Shown: positions 37,749 to 47,070 of the stretch, piece by piece
Numbering within the stretch: position 1 is the stretch's first letter
Layout of the letters: each line of letters begins with the position of its first letter
Origin: Spizellomyces sp. 'palustris'
Lineage: Eukaryota; Chytridiomycota; Chytridiomycetes; Spizellomycetales; Spizellomycetaceae
DNA length: 64,000 nt
Assembly: GCA_006535965.1 (NCBI GenBank)
Contig: QEAR01000002.1
Location: forward strand, 496,001 to 560,000
Direction of reading: 5' to 3'
Notes under the pieces: generated by a model
Database searches by the model: none
Told to the model about the DNA's origin: nothing
Seen by the model: the letters and a program-made list of their open reading frames with translations, nothing else
Position numbers and translations under genes: made by a program

Positions 37749-37981
37749 GACAAGGCTTAGGGACGCAGTGATAAAGAGCGTAGTGCACCCGAGACTTTAT
37801 TAATGCGTACTCTTAACATGTCGGTAATTGAATCCGACGCCCGTCGGTGCGGGTTCAACGAAAGCGGCTTTGGGCGGACACAATGGTGTTCCTGCCATAA
37901 TCTACTCAGAGTGGGGCTCCCGCTACTATTCTTGGATTCTTGCAGACACGTTGATGGTTTACTATGCACACGTTGATGACT

Positions 37982-38286
37982 CTATGCCGCAAGCGGTGAA
38001 ATAAGACGAAGAAGATTTGGGCGAGGTACGCTTCGGGTGAAACCTTGTTTATATGAAGAATATAACGGTGAGTAATGCATTCCGCCAATATGTCGCTATG
38101 CTCACTTGACTGTCTACCCGCAAGTCACAGGTTTGCGGTGAATGCATCGAAAGACTACATCCATTCGCGACTACCCGTACGTCACCACTTACCCAAGTAA
38201 AGGATAAAGGGAATGAACCCGATATGGACCGCTTTCTTGCCCCAGTCAAAGAGCTTCATGATGCGTTCGCGAGTCTCTTCCTGCAT
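37982..38286 (-). CDS. TOM7: TOM7, mitochondrial outer-membrane translocase subunit
   Basis: A tiny two-exon gene of 51 residues. Exon 1 (38193-38286) gives MQEETRERIMKLFDWGKKAV then HIGFIPFILYLG. A 149-nt intron leads to exon 2 (37982-38043) giving FTRSVPRPNLLRLISPLAA. The single hydrophobic span with GFIPFILYLG and the short tail ending in SPLA match Tom7, which controls TOM complex assembly in the mitochondrial outer membrane. Exon 2 was found from the homology of the tail. Divergent with the PRL phosphatase gene across 148 bp. Confidence 0.9.
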
Positions 38287-38434
38287 GTTGGCTTTTCTAG
38301 TGTGGTTGACAGAATGGATAATGGGAAGGCAAAACTGCAACTGAATACGGAAATGTTCCTGCCTGTTGCTATGGAAACAACCAAGCAATGGATGACGTGA
38401 AAATGCTGCAGCAGTCCATCTTTCATCCTCCTCC

Positions 38435-39137
38435 ATGGCCTCAAACCATTCCCCTTACTCTCAGCGCCTCTCAGTTGTTGATGATCCGCGGTCGCCTATA
38501 ACATATCTCATCACGGACTGTCCCAATGAAAAGTCATTGTTGGAGGACTACCTTTCACTGTTGCAAGCGCACGACTGCAGCAATGTAGTGCGCTTGTGCG
38601 ATGGTGGCGCTTACAACGCCGATCCTTTGCGTCAGCACGGCGTAACTGTTTGGGACTGGCCTTTTGAAGATGGTAAACAGGATGCTACGTTTTACAATGG
38701 CCAAAGGATCAGGCTGATCGACTTTCGCGACAGGGTCGGTCCCACCTGAAGCGATAATATCAGCCTATCGTGATATGCTTGACTCGTTAACATCTTCCAC
38801 AGCAACGTCAGACTCGGATGCGAAGCGCCGGGATTCAGGACGATCCGGGAATGCTGCGTCTATTGTTGATGGCAAATCAAAGCCAGCGGTTGCAATCCAT
38901 TGTATCAGTGGAATCGGACGAGCTCCGGTGTTGGTCGCAGCTGCCCTGATAGATTGTGGTGTCGATCCAGTGGAAGCAGTAGAACTTGTACGGGCGAAGC
39001 GGCGAGGAGCGCTAAATAAGCGACAACTAGCCTGGCTTATAGATAAGAAGGGTGGCTTCAAACGAAAAAAGCGTGGCAAGGACGGTAAAGGGTCTATAGG
39101 TAAAATGTTTGCTGGCTTCTTGGGAAAAAAGGATTGA
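38435..39137 (+). CDS. PRL-type (PTP4A-like) protein tyrosine phosphatase
   Basis: Two exons encode about 212 residues. The N-terminal part [20 protein letters not shown] and [11 protein letters not shown] matches PRL phosphatases (WPFxDG). The active site reads [19 protein letters not shown], the HC(x5)R motif with the PRL-type RAPVLVA continuation. Between them is an insertion of about 35 residues rich in Ser, Asp and Arg ([20 protein letters not shown]). The C-terminus is polybasic ([14 protein letters not shown]) but ends GFLGKKD with no CaaX prenylation box, unlike animal PRLs. Membrane binding would then rely on charge alone. Substrate unknown. Confidence 0.85.
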
Positions 39138-39487
39138 CTGCATAGAGTACCAAACGCAAAGTCGGAGGCCTCCCATAACGTAGAAGGGGCACGTAATGAC
39201 AAACGTCGTGATTAAAGTAGGCAAGGTAGGTCGTCTAAAGGGATGTAATAGGGCGTCACCAGCGGTTTTGCTCAATCTTGTCCGCACCTTTTTATATTAG
39301 CTGGCCATAACTTGACGTCTTCGATATCAGTCCGAAATGACAACTGGTTGTTATCATACATGTGTACTTGAAATCAAATCATTATTCTACAAGATGCAAT
39401 TCATGTAGGCAGGAGCGCGGCTTTCATTCCGATCTAATCTGTCCATGGTCCTCCCGTCCCAATTCACCCCATCGACAAAACCCCACC
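39138..39487. other. Convergent 3' spacer
   Basis: 350 bp between the ends of the PRL phosphatase and the next minus-strand gene. No gene or repeat is evident. Confidence 0.5.
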
Positions 39488-40214
39488 CTAGTATGTTACA
39501 GCATTGCCTGATCCGTTTGCAATCAATCGCAATCGCGTAGCAATAAAGCTCACAAAAGGAAACAGCATCAAGACGGTCCAAAGCATTTTGAGACATCCGC
39601 GTTCCTCCCTTCTTGCTTTTTGAAGGGCCTTCTCTCTTTCCAAGTCATCTCTCCACACTGCCTCCTCGTTGGGATCTGCTGTGCCCCACCACCCCTTCTG
39701 CAGCCGGCCCTCCAGCTGATAGGCGGCTACCCTTCGATCCTCTTCCCAAACAGGAGCTACTTCGATCCCTAGGCGAAGCTCTTTGAGTAGGTCAGCGAAT
39801 ATCTCTATCGACCCATCCGGGACGCTAGTGGAAGATAGAAATCCAAGGGTTCGGGGACGGTAAGGGCATAGATATGGCGACCGAGCAGTTGAAATGTGTG
39901 TGTGACAGGCTTGGAGAAGGAGATCTAGGAGTATCTCAGGGGTAAAGGACCGGGAGTAGGAGAAGGAAGCACGGATAAAGCCGTTGGCGTCGGTGATAAT
40001 CCCGTTGGACTTGTCCCAAGCAACTAGGAGCATAATGTGAAAAAATATCATAAATCAGAATACAAAATCATAAATATCGCATTGAGGCGATAAGCACATT
40101 AGGCTACTACATACCAATGGTCCAGTCTCCTGCAGGGTCATACGGTAGGCATCGCGCGACCTCGATCGCTTGGCGAAGCGCGAGATGGTCTTTGGAATAG
40201 CGTGGTCCGGGCAT
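39488..40214 (-). CDS. Orphan protein with C-terminal membrane anchor
   Basis: Two exons encode about 215 residues. It starts MPGPRYSKDHLALRQAIEVA, then CLPYDPAGDWTIVAWDKSNG across the intron, FTPEILLDLLLQACHTH and FLSSTSVPDGSIEIFADLLK. A charged helix (NEEAVWRDDLEREKALQKAR) precedes one hydrophobic span (LKMLWTVLMLFPFVSFIA) at the very end, so it may be tail-anchored, facing the cytosol. I recognise no domain. The frame is intact across the intron and amino-acid composition is ordinary, so a real gene is likely. Confidence 0.6.
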
Positions 40215-40466
40215 TTTAGGAAAAGGAGTTCAAAGTGCGTCAGAATGTGAGTTGCAGCGGGGGGATGGGAGGTGGTAAAGCGAGAAAAACAGGGTCTTAC
40301 TTGGGGCTCAAAAAACATGGAGGGCTTTCACAACAAAGGGACGACAGGGTGCTCCGTAAGACGACAGGAGGTGGTAAGCAGTAATGTGACTGTGCAATGA
40401 TTAGCAAAATCGTTCGACATTTCGCCGTGGGCTTCTTGCAATGTTGAGCCGAAAAATCATTTAAAG

Positions 40467-42161
40467 ATGAGCGTTGTTTTGGACGCCGTTGGGGGATTTC
40501 TGAATCGGAACAGACGAAAGTTTTACTGGCTGGGAGGAACAGTGGGAAGTGGATATCTTTTGTTCAAATATGCACAATGGAAATGGACAGAGTTTCAGCA
40601 ACGGAGAGAGATTGAACAGACGGCGAAATCAAAGTATGTCACTGCAACTATTGAAAGCGGCTACAGAAGCAAAACCTCTTTGGCTGGCATACCGCAAAGC
40701 TTTGGGAGCTCATGTTGCTAATATGGTTTTTGACAGCGTCAAACGCCGCTTTGAACAAAACTTGCAAGATTGCACATTTGCAGTCGGATCTTTGCTTCCT
40801 ACGCTCGGTGAAAACTTGTTCAACGAACTCAATGTGGAGCTGCTAACTGCACAACTGCAACAAACACGGCAAGCCAAGACAGAAGGGGGAGAAGGAAGCG
40901 AAGATCAGCCAGGTGCACCGGTAACTCAGCCGCGGAAAACCAAACTGGAGATCTGGGAAGAGCTGAAGCTTCTAAGTACGCTGTGATGATGATATCAAGA
41001 ATGCAAGTTGATATCCGATTGTGTTAAACTAGATGATTCTTTATTGCCAGGTTTTACCCGAACAATATCCTCTGTCTACCTTGTTACCCTCCTCATTGTG
41101 TTTACACACCTTCAGCTCAGCCTTTTGGGAAGATTCTTCTATCTTGATAGCGTGGTAGCATTTTCGCAAATGGATCGTGAACAGCAAGTTCGGGGAACAG
41201 TCGGAGGGCGGAAAGGGGTTTCGGACGAAACGGAACGCAAGTATCTGACGTTCAGTTGGTATGTCTTGAACGTAGGATGGAAACAGTTTGTTGCGCAAGT
41301 ACAGAGGGCAGTGCACGAGGTTGTTGGAAGGTGAGGATCTCTCATTGAGCTCCTATTGAACTCCTGGTAAATCATGGTTGCACTAATTTTATATGATGGG
41401 CTCCTGTAGCATATCACTGAAGGAGATAACAACTTATGACGCACTGATTGAGATCATTGGGAAAGTGCGCGAAAAGGTTGAGGACGAAAATGGAGAAAAC
41501 TCAAGGTACGTCCATTAATAACAGATCTGCATGTTTTGAGCTTGTTTGTAATTGAGGAATGTGATCTAGCATGACTGTCTTCTTACTTCCCGAGGAAGGA
41601 AAGGAAGAAGAAGTCTTGCGTGCCGGGGGAGTTGAAACTGATGGGTTTGTAGTGGACAAGGAACTGAAGGATCTGTTGAACGAAACGAGGGACTTTCTGG
41701 ACAGGTAGGGGATTGAAGAAGTGAAGGGAGATCGATCATTCAAATGTCTGATAAATGATTCTGACAACTTTAGTAGCGATTTCCGTAAAGTCCTCAAGTC
41801 ATGCTTTGATGAAGCATTTGACCTGCTCTTCAAGCAACTTCGCCCAACCTTTTTTGCGGAACAGGAGTCCAGGCAGAGGTCCCATATTTCTGAAGTCCAA
41901 GAAGGGGAAGATATCCAAGACAATGCTGAAAACAAAGGCAAAGCAATGCCTTTAGCAGGGGTAATACCTATTATTAGCCGATTAGTCCATCATGTCGTAA
42001 ACGGAGTGCCAAACATATTCTTGGAGGTACTGTTATAAGGTGATTTGCCTCCATATACGATGCTAACACAGATATGATCTTCTTAGGTACTCTCGACGCA
42101 ACCCGAATTGAAAGCTTTGTCAGTGGTTATGTACACAGGATGGGAGGATCATGTGCTGTAA
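40467..42161 (+). CDS. PEX3: Peroxin-3
   Basis: Peroxisomal membrane protein receptor-anchor that docks PEX19 with its membrane cargo. MSVVLDAVGGFLNRNRRKFY leads into the N-terminal membrane span (WLGGTVGSGYLLFKYAQW). Later exons give FTVGSLLP-type sequence, KLEIWEELKLL, then FTRTISSVYLVTLLIVFTHL and QLSLLGRFFYLDSV, which are classic PEX3 blocks. The C-terminal part ends LSTQPELKALSVVMYTGWED before the TAA at 42159-42161. About seven exons. Motif order and topology fit PEX3 well. Confidence 0.9.
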
Positions 42162-42471
42162 CTGAGCTGCTTTATTCTTTTTGATACCGCTACATTTGAT
42201 CCTGTAATGGAAAGCCCTTTCGCAACATACAGTAGTTTGGCTTGCACAGCGATAACAATGATTAGCTAAGCAGAAATGACACGGCGATGACGGTGTGAAA
42301 CTTTCAACCCCCCCACCTCCTTCAAGTTCATAATCGCCTTAACCACAGTCCTTGTTCGTCTTTGCACCATAGAGTTTTACAAACTTTCGCCACAAACAGT
42401 ACACATTTCTTACAGAAAACCTTTACGGGCCCTTGCAGAAAACATCTTTACCCCTACTTGCGTTAATTCTT
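42162..42471. other. Spacer upstream of the LEA2-like gene
   Basis: 310 bp holding the PEX3 3' flank and a promoter region with a C run (about 42309-42316). The frame of the next gene is open from 42433 but lacks a better start than 42472. Confidence 0.45.
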
Positions 42472-43807
42472 ATGGCCGTGGAGGTTGCGTCACATGGAAT
42501 TGAGCCTACGGAGCGGTCTCCCTTGCTGGGGACCACTGAAGAGGGTTCGCAAGAGACAGAACATATATCCGAGAGATCACCAAGAGTTCCACTCCCCAAC
42601 CGCCGCACAATTCTCCTCTCTCTGTTGGTCGTCGCCATTCTCATTTTAGGCGTTGTGGTTCCAGTAGTGTATTTTGTTGTAATTCCGGACCGTCTACGAG
42701 AAGCGTTGAACGGGAACAGCTCAGACATTAGACAGATTCATGTTATCGATATTCAAAATGATCGAATTGCGCTCCGTGTTCGTGGACTGGCGCATAACGA
42801 CGATGTTCCCCCCGTTAGGGTTACAATGCACCCTACACTCGTTTCATTCCTCAACTTTGACGGCGCAACGCAGGAGAGCGTTCAACCATTGAAAAATGAT
42901 ATGGACATTAGTGAGGAGTTACGGATCGGTTCTTTGCAGTTTCCGGGGCTGGTCGTACCTCGAGGCGCAATCTCGGTTCCAATAGATTTCGTCAGTTCGG
43001 TCGAACACCTAAATATTCCACTTATTGAGCGGCTTTTACGTAGCCTTTTGAAGGGTGGAGAGAAACCGATGCCTCCACAAATGTTTCGCTTGCAAGCTAG
43101 TCCGCTGATGTCGTTGCAACATGTTGGTTCCTGGGTGATTCCTTTACAGAACAATATCTTGTTTGACCAAAGTAAGCCTAGACTATTCCGTTGAACATGC
43201 TGTTCCCTATTGTAACGTTTTTGGCGTAGGTAAAACCTCAGCACCGGACTTGTCTCAGTTCAACATTACCCTCGTCGAAAGCTCTTGCACACCAAACGCA
43301 ACCGATAAATCGCAGTACATTCTGTTTGCCAACATTTCCTTCGACAATCCTAGCGTTCTGTCCTTTGCCCCACAAAACATAACTATTCTCTTCTCCATCC
43401 ACTATGAAAATGATCGTATCGTGGATGTGATGATTCCTTCTTCGACGACGCGGTTGGTGCAAGGCCACAACAGCAACGCTACCGTGTACGGTTCTACTGT
43501 TTCTTCCAATGGGACGACGAAACTACTGCAGCTAGTCGGAAAGTATGCTGAGGGGGAGAACACAACCGTGGTGTTAAAGAACTTCCGACTTGAGTACGAA
43601 CAGGGACGAACCTCATTGCCATGGATTGAAGGCATTTTGGCAGATGTGGAGTTTGAAGTGGAAATACCTGGCGCGGAGGAGTCGGATGATGATGCGTTGC
43701 GGATGGCCAACACATTTGATATTGACACAGGCAAGACAACTGGAAGGACGAAGAAGGCTTTGTCGGCAGCCTCCCGATTTCAAAATCACGGAGAGGGTTC
43801 CTCGTAA
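42472..43807 (+). CDS. Single-span membrane protein with LEA2/DUF3712-like extracellular region
   Basis: Two exons encode about 427 residues from MAVEVASHGIEPTERSPLLG. A cytosolic tail is followed by one strong membrane span (ILLSLLVVAILILGVVVPVV), then a long lumenal or extracellular region with several N-glycosylation sequons (NGNSS, NISF, NATVY, NGTT, NTTV). Alternating beta-type sequence such as VIDIQNDRIALRVRGLAHND and VLKNFRLEYEQGRTSLPWIE resembles the LEA2-like beta-sandwich repeats of fungal vacuolar or surface proteins (DUF3712 group). The ERSPLLG tail resembles a dileucine-type sorting signal to the vacuole. Function unknown. Confidence 0.65.
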
Positions 43808-44054
43808 CCCCACCCACGTAGTTTTTGACCTCATAGTATTGTGCTGTACATTTTCGGTATTATGGATGTACCTGTTTGATGATTTGCGTAGTATATAGAT
43901 TAAAGTCCAGATTCTAATTGCGTTGCATGAGTTTGCCTTATTTTCGTAATAGTGAATGGATGACAGTTAATTGTGCTTAAATTAAATGTCCAGTATAAAC
44001 AGGTACTTCGAACGATCCAACAATTATGTTACAATATAAAATAATTACTAACAA

Positions 44055-45272
44055 CTATGCGAAGATGGTCCCGCTAACGTTCGACTCTGCTCTATCTTCG
44101 CCACGATCACATCTCACTTCTTCCATCTCAGTATGTGTGCTTTCCGTCCTTGCCCAAATGTGCTCCTTTTCTAGTAGCGGATCCTTCCACGCTCTCCATG
44201 TGAATATTCCTTGTAAGTTCCATACGAGAACAAATAGGAAAGTTCCCCAAGCAATTCCACAGCAGATCCACATGAGAACATGAACCGTCGGCGTATTCAC
44301 AACTTTGGAGTACTCGCTGGTCGCCATAGCCACGGCAGCCGTTGGGAAAGTTGCTGCCCACCATGGAAGGTAGGATTTTTGCGGGATGGTTCTCAAGTAT
44401 GCGCGCCAGAGTGTTGGTACAATGAGCACGCCGGCGGCCAAACTGTTGAACAAGAAGAAACGGCCAATGTGTCCCAGATAATCTGTTGTTCCAGATGGCA
44501 TATCGCTCAACGTCGCTCGACTAATATTCACCCATGCGAGTGATGCGATCGCGCTCGGTGCGACAGTCAAGAATACTTGTGGGACGGCCCCACTCGTTTC
44601 CAGATGCTCGCGAGCCATCGAAAAGTTTTGCCACAGACTGACATACATGACGATCCAATAGAAGGAACCCACATAGAACAGGAAGGTGGCTACTTCCACC
44701 CAGCCTATCAAGGCGCCCAAAGAGGAGGACAGGAACCATGGAACTAGGGTAAACAGATACGACGGTTCCGCGTCTCGGTATGAGATACCAAGCTTTGGTT
44801 TCTGCATCGACGACATCCATCCGCCGTAAACGAACAAGCAGCCAATCAAGTGCAAGATGGTGAGGATGCAAAATGGTATCTCAAAGTTTGCATGACCGAG
44901 AAATGACTCTGGATATGCAAGTGTCATTAGGAAGGCACCAATAAGGAAGAGGAAAAAATCATTATGTCGAAGAGGATGATAGAGTTCCCAGCTGCATATT
45001 CTTGGATATCTCAGTGCTTTTAACGCATAAACAATGGCCGCGACACTGGAAACCACTAGTGATATGAACCATAACACGACGTGTATGGTGTCTGAGAGGT
45101 GGACCCACGGGAGGGATGCAAGGTACTTGAAGAGAAGAGATTGAGCAGCAAGCCCGGGAATGACACCGACCGAAGTGACGGGAATGCGAGCCAGCCATGG
45201 CGGTCTTGAACGGGTCTCCCCACTCGTTCTCCTCTCTTCCATTGCCGTCGACTGCATCCTGGAATGCACCAT
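44055..45272 (-). CDS. SLAC1/TehA-family (TDT) anion channel or dicarboxylate transporter
   Basis: A single uninterrupted exon of 405 residues. After a short N-tail, ten hydrophobic segments can be read, for example VVLWFISLVVSSVAAIVYAL, FFLFLIGAFLMTLAYPESFL, CILTILHLIGCLFVYGGWMS, YLFTLVPWFLSSSLGALIGW and FFLFNSLAAGVLIVPTLWRA. The layout and the WxxxTFPxxA-like ATFPTAAVAMATSEYSKV near span nine match the tellurite-resistance/dicarboxylate family, which includes plant SLAC1 and fungal sulfite pump and malate permease relatives. Substrate unclear. It stands out as a long intronless gene among intron-rich neighbours. Another member of the class (Ssu1-type exporter) is an alternative. Confidence 0.8.
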   Translation of the reverse strand: MVHSRMQSTAMEERRTSGETRSRPPWLARIPVTSVGVIPGLAAQSLLFKYLASLPWVHLSDTIHVVLWFISLVVSSVAAIVYALKALRYPRICSWELYHPLRHNDFFLFLIGAFLMTLAYPESFLGHANFEIPFCILTILHLIGCLFVYGGWMSSMQKPKLGISYRDAEPSYLFTLVPWFLSSSLGALIGWVEVATFLFYVGSFYWIVMYVSLWQNFSMAREHLETSGAVPQVFLTVAPSAIASLAWVNISRATLSDMPSGTTDYLGHIGRFFLFNSLAAGVLIVPTLWRAYLRTIPQKSYLPWWAATFPTAAVAMATSEYSKVVNTPTVHVLMWICCGIAWGTFLFVLVWNLQGIFTWRAWKDPLLEKEHIWARTESTHTEMEEVRCDRGEDRAESNVSGTIFA

Positions 45273-45470
45273 GTGGGGTGGAACACTTCCCTTTAAAAGT
45301 CGAGCGTCTCCCGTGGGCGAACGGCTGTGTTCGTGGATGACGCGAATGTCGTAATTTTCATTTTTCTTTTTTCATCTCACACGGGCCGGGACTTTTGTCA
45401 CGTGGACAGAGATGCGTTCTTTGGAAGATTACCTAATTAGCCCTTTGGGCCCCCCTTGCGCCCACTCGTC

Positions 45471-45477
45471 TATAAAA
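45471..45477 (+). promoter_or_regulatory. TATA box
   Basis: TATAAAAGGA, one of the best TATA matches in the window. It lies about 80 bp upstream of an ATG at 45551 that is followed at once by a GTGCGT donor-like sequence, a T-rich tract and a CAG acceptor near 45628. The short frame after it (VLRPQHDVATFSRVV) ends within about 35 codons. Confidence 0.5.
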
Positions 45478-45732
45478 GGAGGGCCAATTCCCCCGTTCAT
45501 CAATTCTCTCCATCTGCATAGTTTTCCAATCGGTGGTTGAAGGCTCAAGTATGGTGCGTGGCCATAGCAAGTGAAACATCAGCCGCTGCCATTTTTTGGT
45601 CTTTTCTCACTTTTTATTTGTTCGCAGGTTTTGCGACCGCAACATGATGTTGCCACATTCTCACGAGTGGTCTCCGCGCAACTTGGGGGTACGACAAGCA
45701 AGTTTAGCCAAGAGTGCCGCATGAGTTGATTG

Positions 45733-46490
45733 GATAGATATGCGCAGCAACGTACCTTCACTGGAGAATGCGGCAACGTGATTCGGTTATGCGCAGTAAG
45801 TCAGCGACGAACACATCACCTTTGGCTGGATCCCAATGATTATCCGAGGGCGTTGCCCATTGCGCGATATGAGGGAGCATCAGGATATGCGCAGTAAGTC
45901 AGCGACGACGCATCACCTTTGGCTGGATCCCAATGATTGTCCTGAAGGCGTTACCTAATGATGGATGTGAGAGAATCGGATACGCGCAGCAAGTTAGTGG
46001 AGGCGAGCCCAATGATTGTCCTGAAGGCGTTGCCTAATGATGGATATGAGGGAGCATCAAGATATACGCAGCAAGTCAGTGGAGGCGAGCCCAATGATTG
46101 TCCTGAAGGCGTTGCTAATGATGGATGTGAGGGAATCGGAAATGCGCAGCAAGGTACGTTCGCTGGAAAGGGCGACATGATGATATTAGTGGATGGACGC
46201 GCGCGTGCAACGTGCGTCAACGGGAAAATACGGTGTGCTGCAAGATGATGTGCGTGGATGGACATGCCCTTTACGGGAGATGCGGCATGATATGAGTGAG
46301 CGAATATGCGCTTGCAAGGTACGTTTGAGTGAAGAGTGTCGCAACGGTGATGGGAGCGTATGGGATGTGCGTAATTTGTGTGGATGGACATGCGCTTGTA
46401 AGGTACGTTCACGGAAGAGGTGGCAGATCGGAGTGAGTTACTGTTACCTGGAGAGTGCGACATGATGTATGTGAGTGGATGGATATGAGA
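45733..46490. repeat. Degenerate minisatellite, two interleaved unit types
   Basis: Type A units start at 45791, 45889, 45984 and 46066 (spacing 98, 95, 82 bp), each beginning (G/A)CGCAG(T/C)AAGT and sharing CCCAATGATTGTCCTGAAGG. Type B units, from 46144 on and once at about 45739, carry GGATGGACATGCGCTTGCAA followed by GGTACGTT and a GGAGAGTGCGGCATGAT-like end. Units shrink and diverge toward the right. Copies are too divergent for recent expansion of type B; type A looks younger. Confidence 0.75.
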
Positions 46491-47070
46491 GGCATAAGCG
46501 ACATCATGCCAAATCCAATCAAGTTCATGCAGGTGGAGACCGAGTCCCATCACCATTTGATTGAGATGAGCGCAAGTGGCCGAACCAAGGGGAATACTAT
46601 CGGATGTGTGGACTTTAGCGGACTGGAGCGGTGCGCTGCAGCCGTGCATCGGGGTCGTCTGAAGTGTCTCGGGCAAGGGTCCTGAAAGGATCAAGTCTGG
46701 CCATAGGCGTTGAATGCTGCGCATGCTTGGAGTTGTGCAGTATGAACAGTGTACGCGTCGCAGATTACTACGTTATCGGCGCGTCACGCACGCGATTGAG
46801 ACTGCTGCGCATATATCAGGACGCATATACATGCACCCGCAAACCAAATGTTGAGTTTTACGGGCCATTTTATTGACAATCCAAAGGATATCGAGGGACT
46901 GATCCGTTCGCATCAAGGCCTTCTACGGAATCTATTCTGTTGCCTGCAATGGTCTCTATTAAAAAATCCCTTCTGAGCTATCGCATTACTTCACGCACCA
47001 TTACCAACGCAGTTCTTGCAATGACCTCTATATCCTTGGCCTACTTTATCTGGTTACTGGTTGAATTTCA

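Larger units (their letters stand above)
45273..47070. other. 1.8-kb gene-poor region with minisatellite block
   Basis: Starts with a divergent promoter (CACGTG at about 45399; TATA box 45471-45477), then a short ATG-plus-intron candidate, then the degenerate repeats at 45733-46490. From 46500 to 47070 it is unique sequence. The long ORFs seen on either strand (for example minus 45951-46724) are repeat by-products with no family likeness. Confidence 0.6.

Noticed and set aside
37795-37880. tRNA-like GGTTCAACG segment
   Set aside because: No paired acceptor, D or anticodon arms could be drawn around it.
45951-46724. 257-codon minus-strand ORF in the minisatellite
   Set aside because: The period of the repeats is partly in frame; the protein is low in complexity with no match, so I treat it as a repeat artefact.
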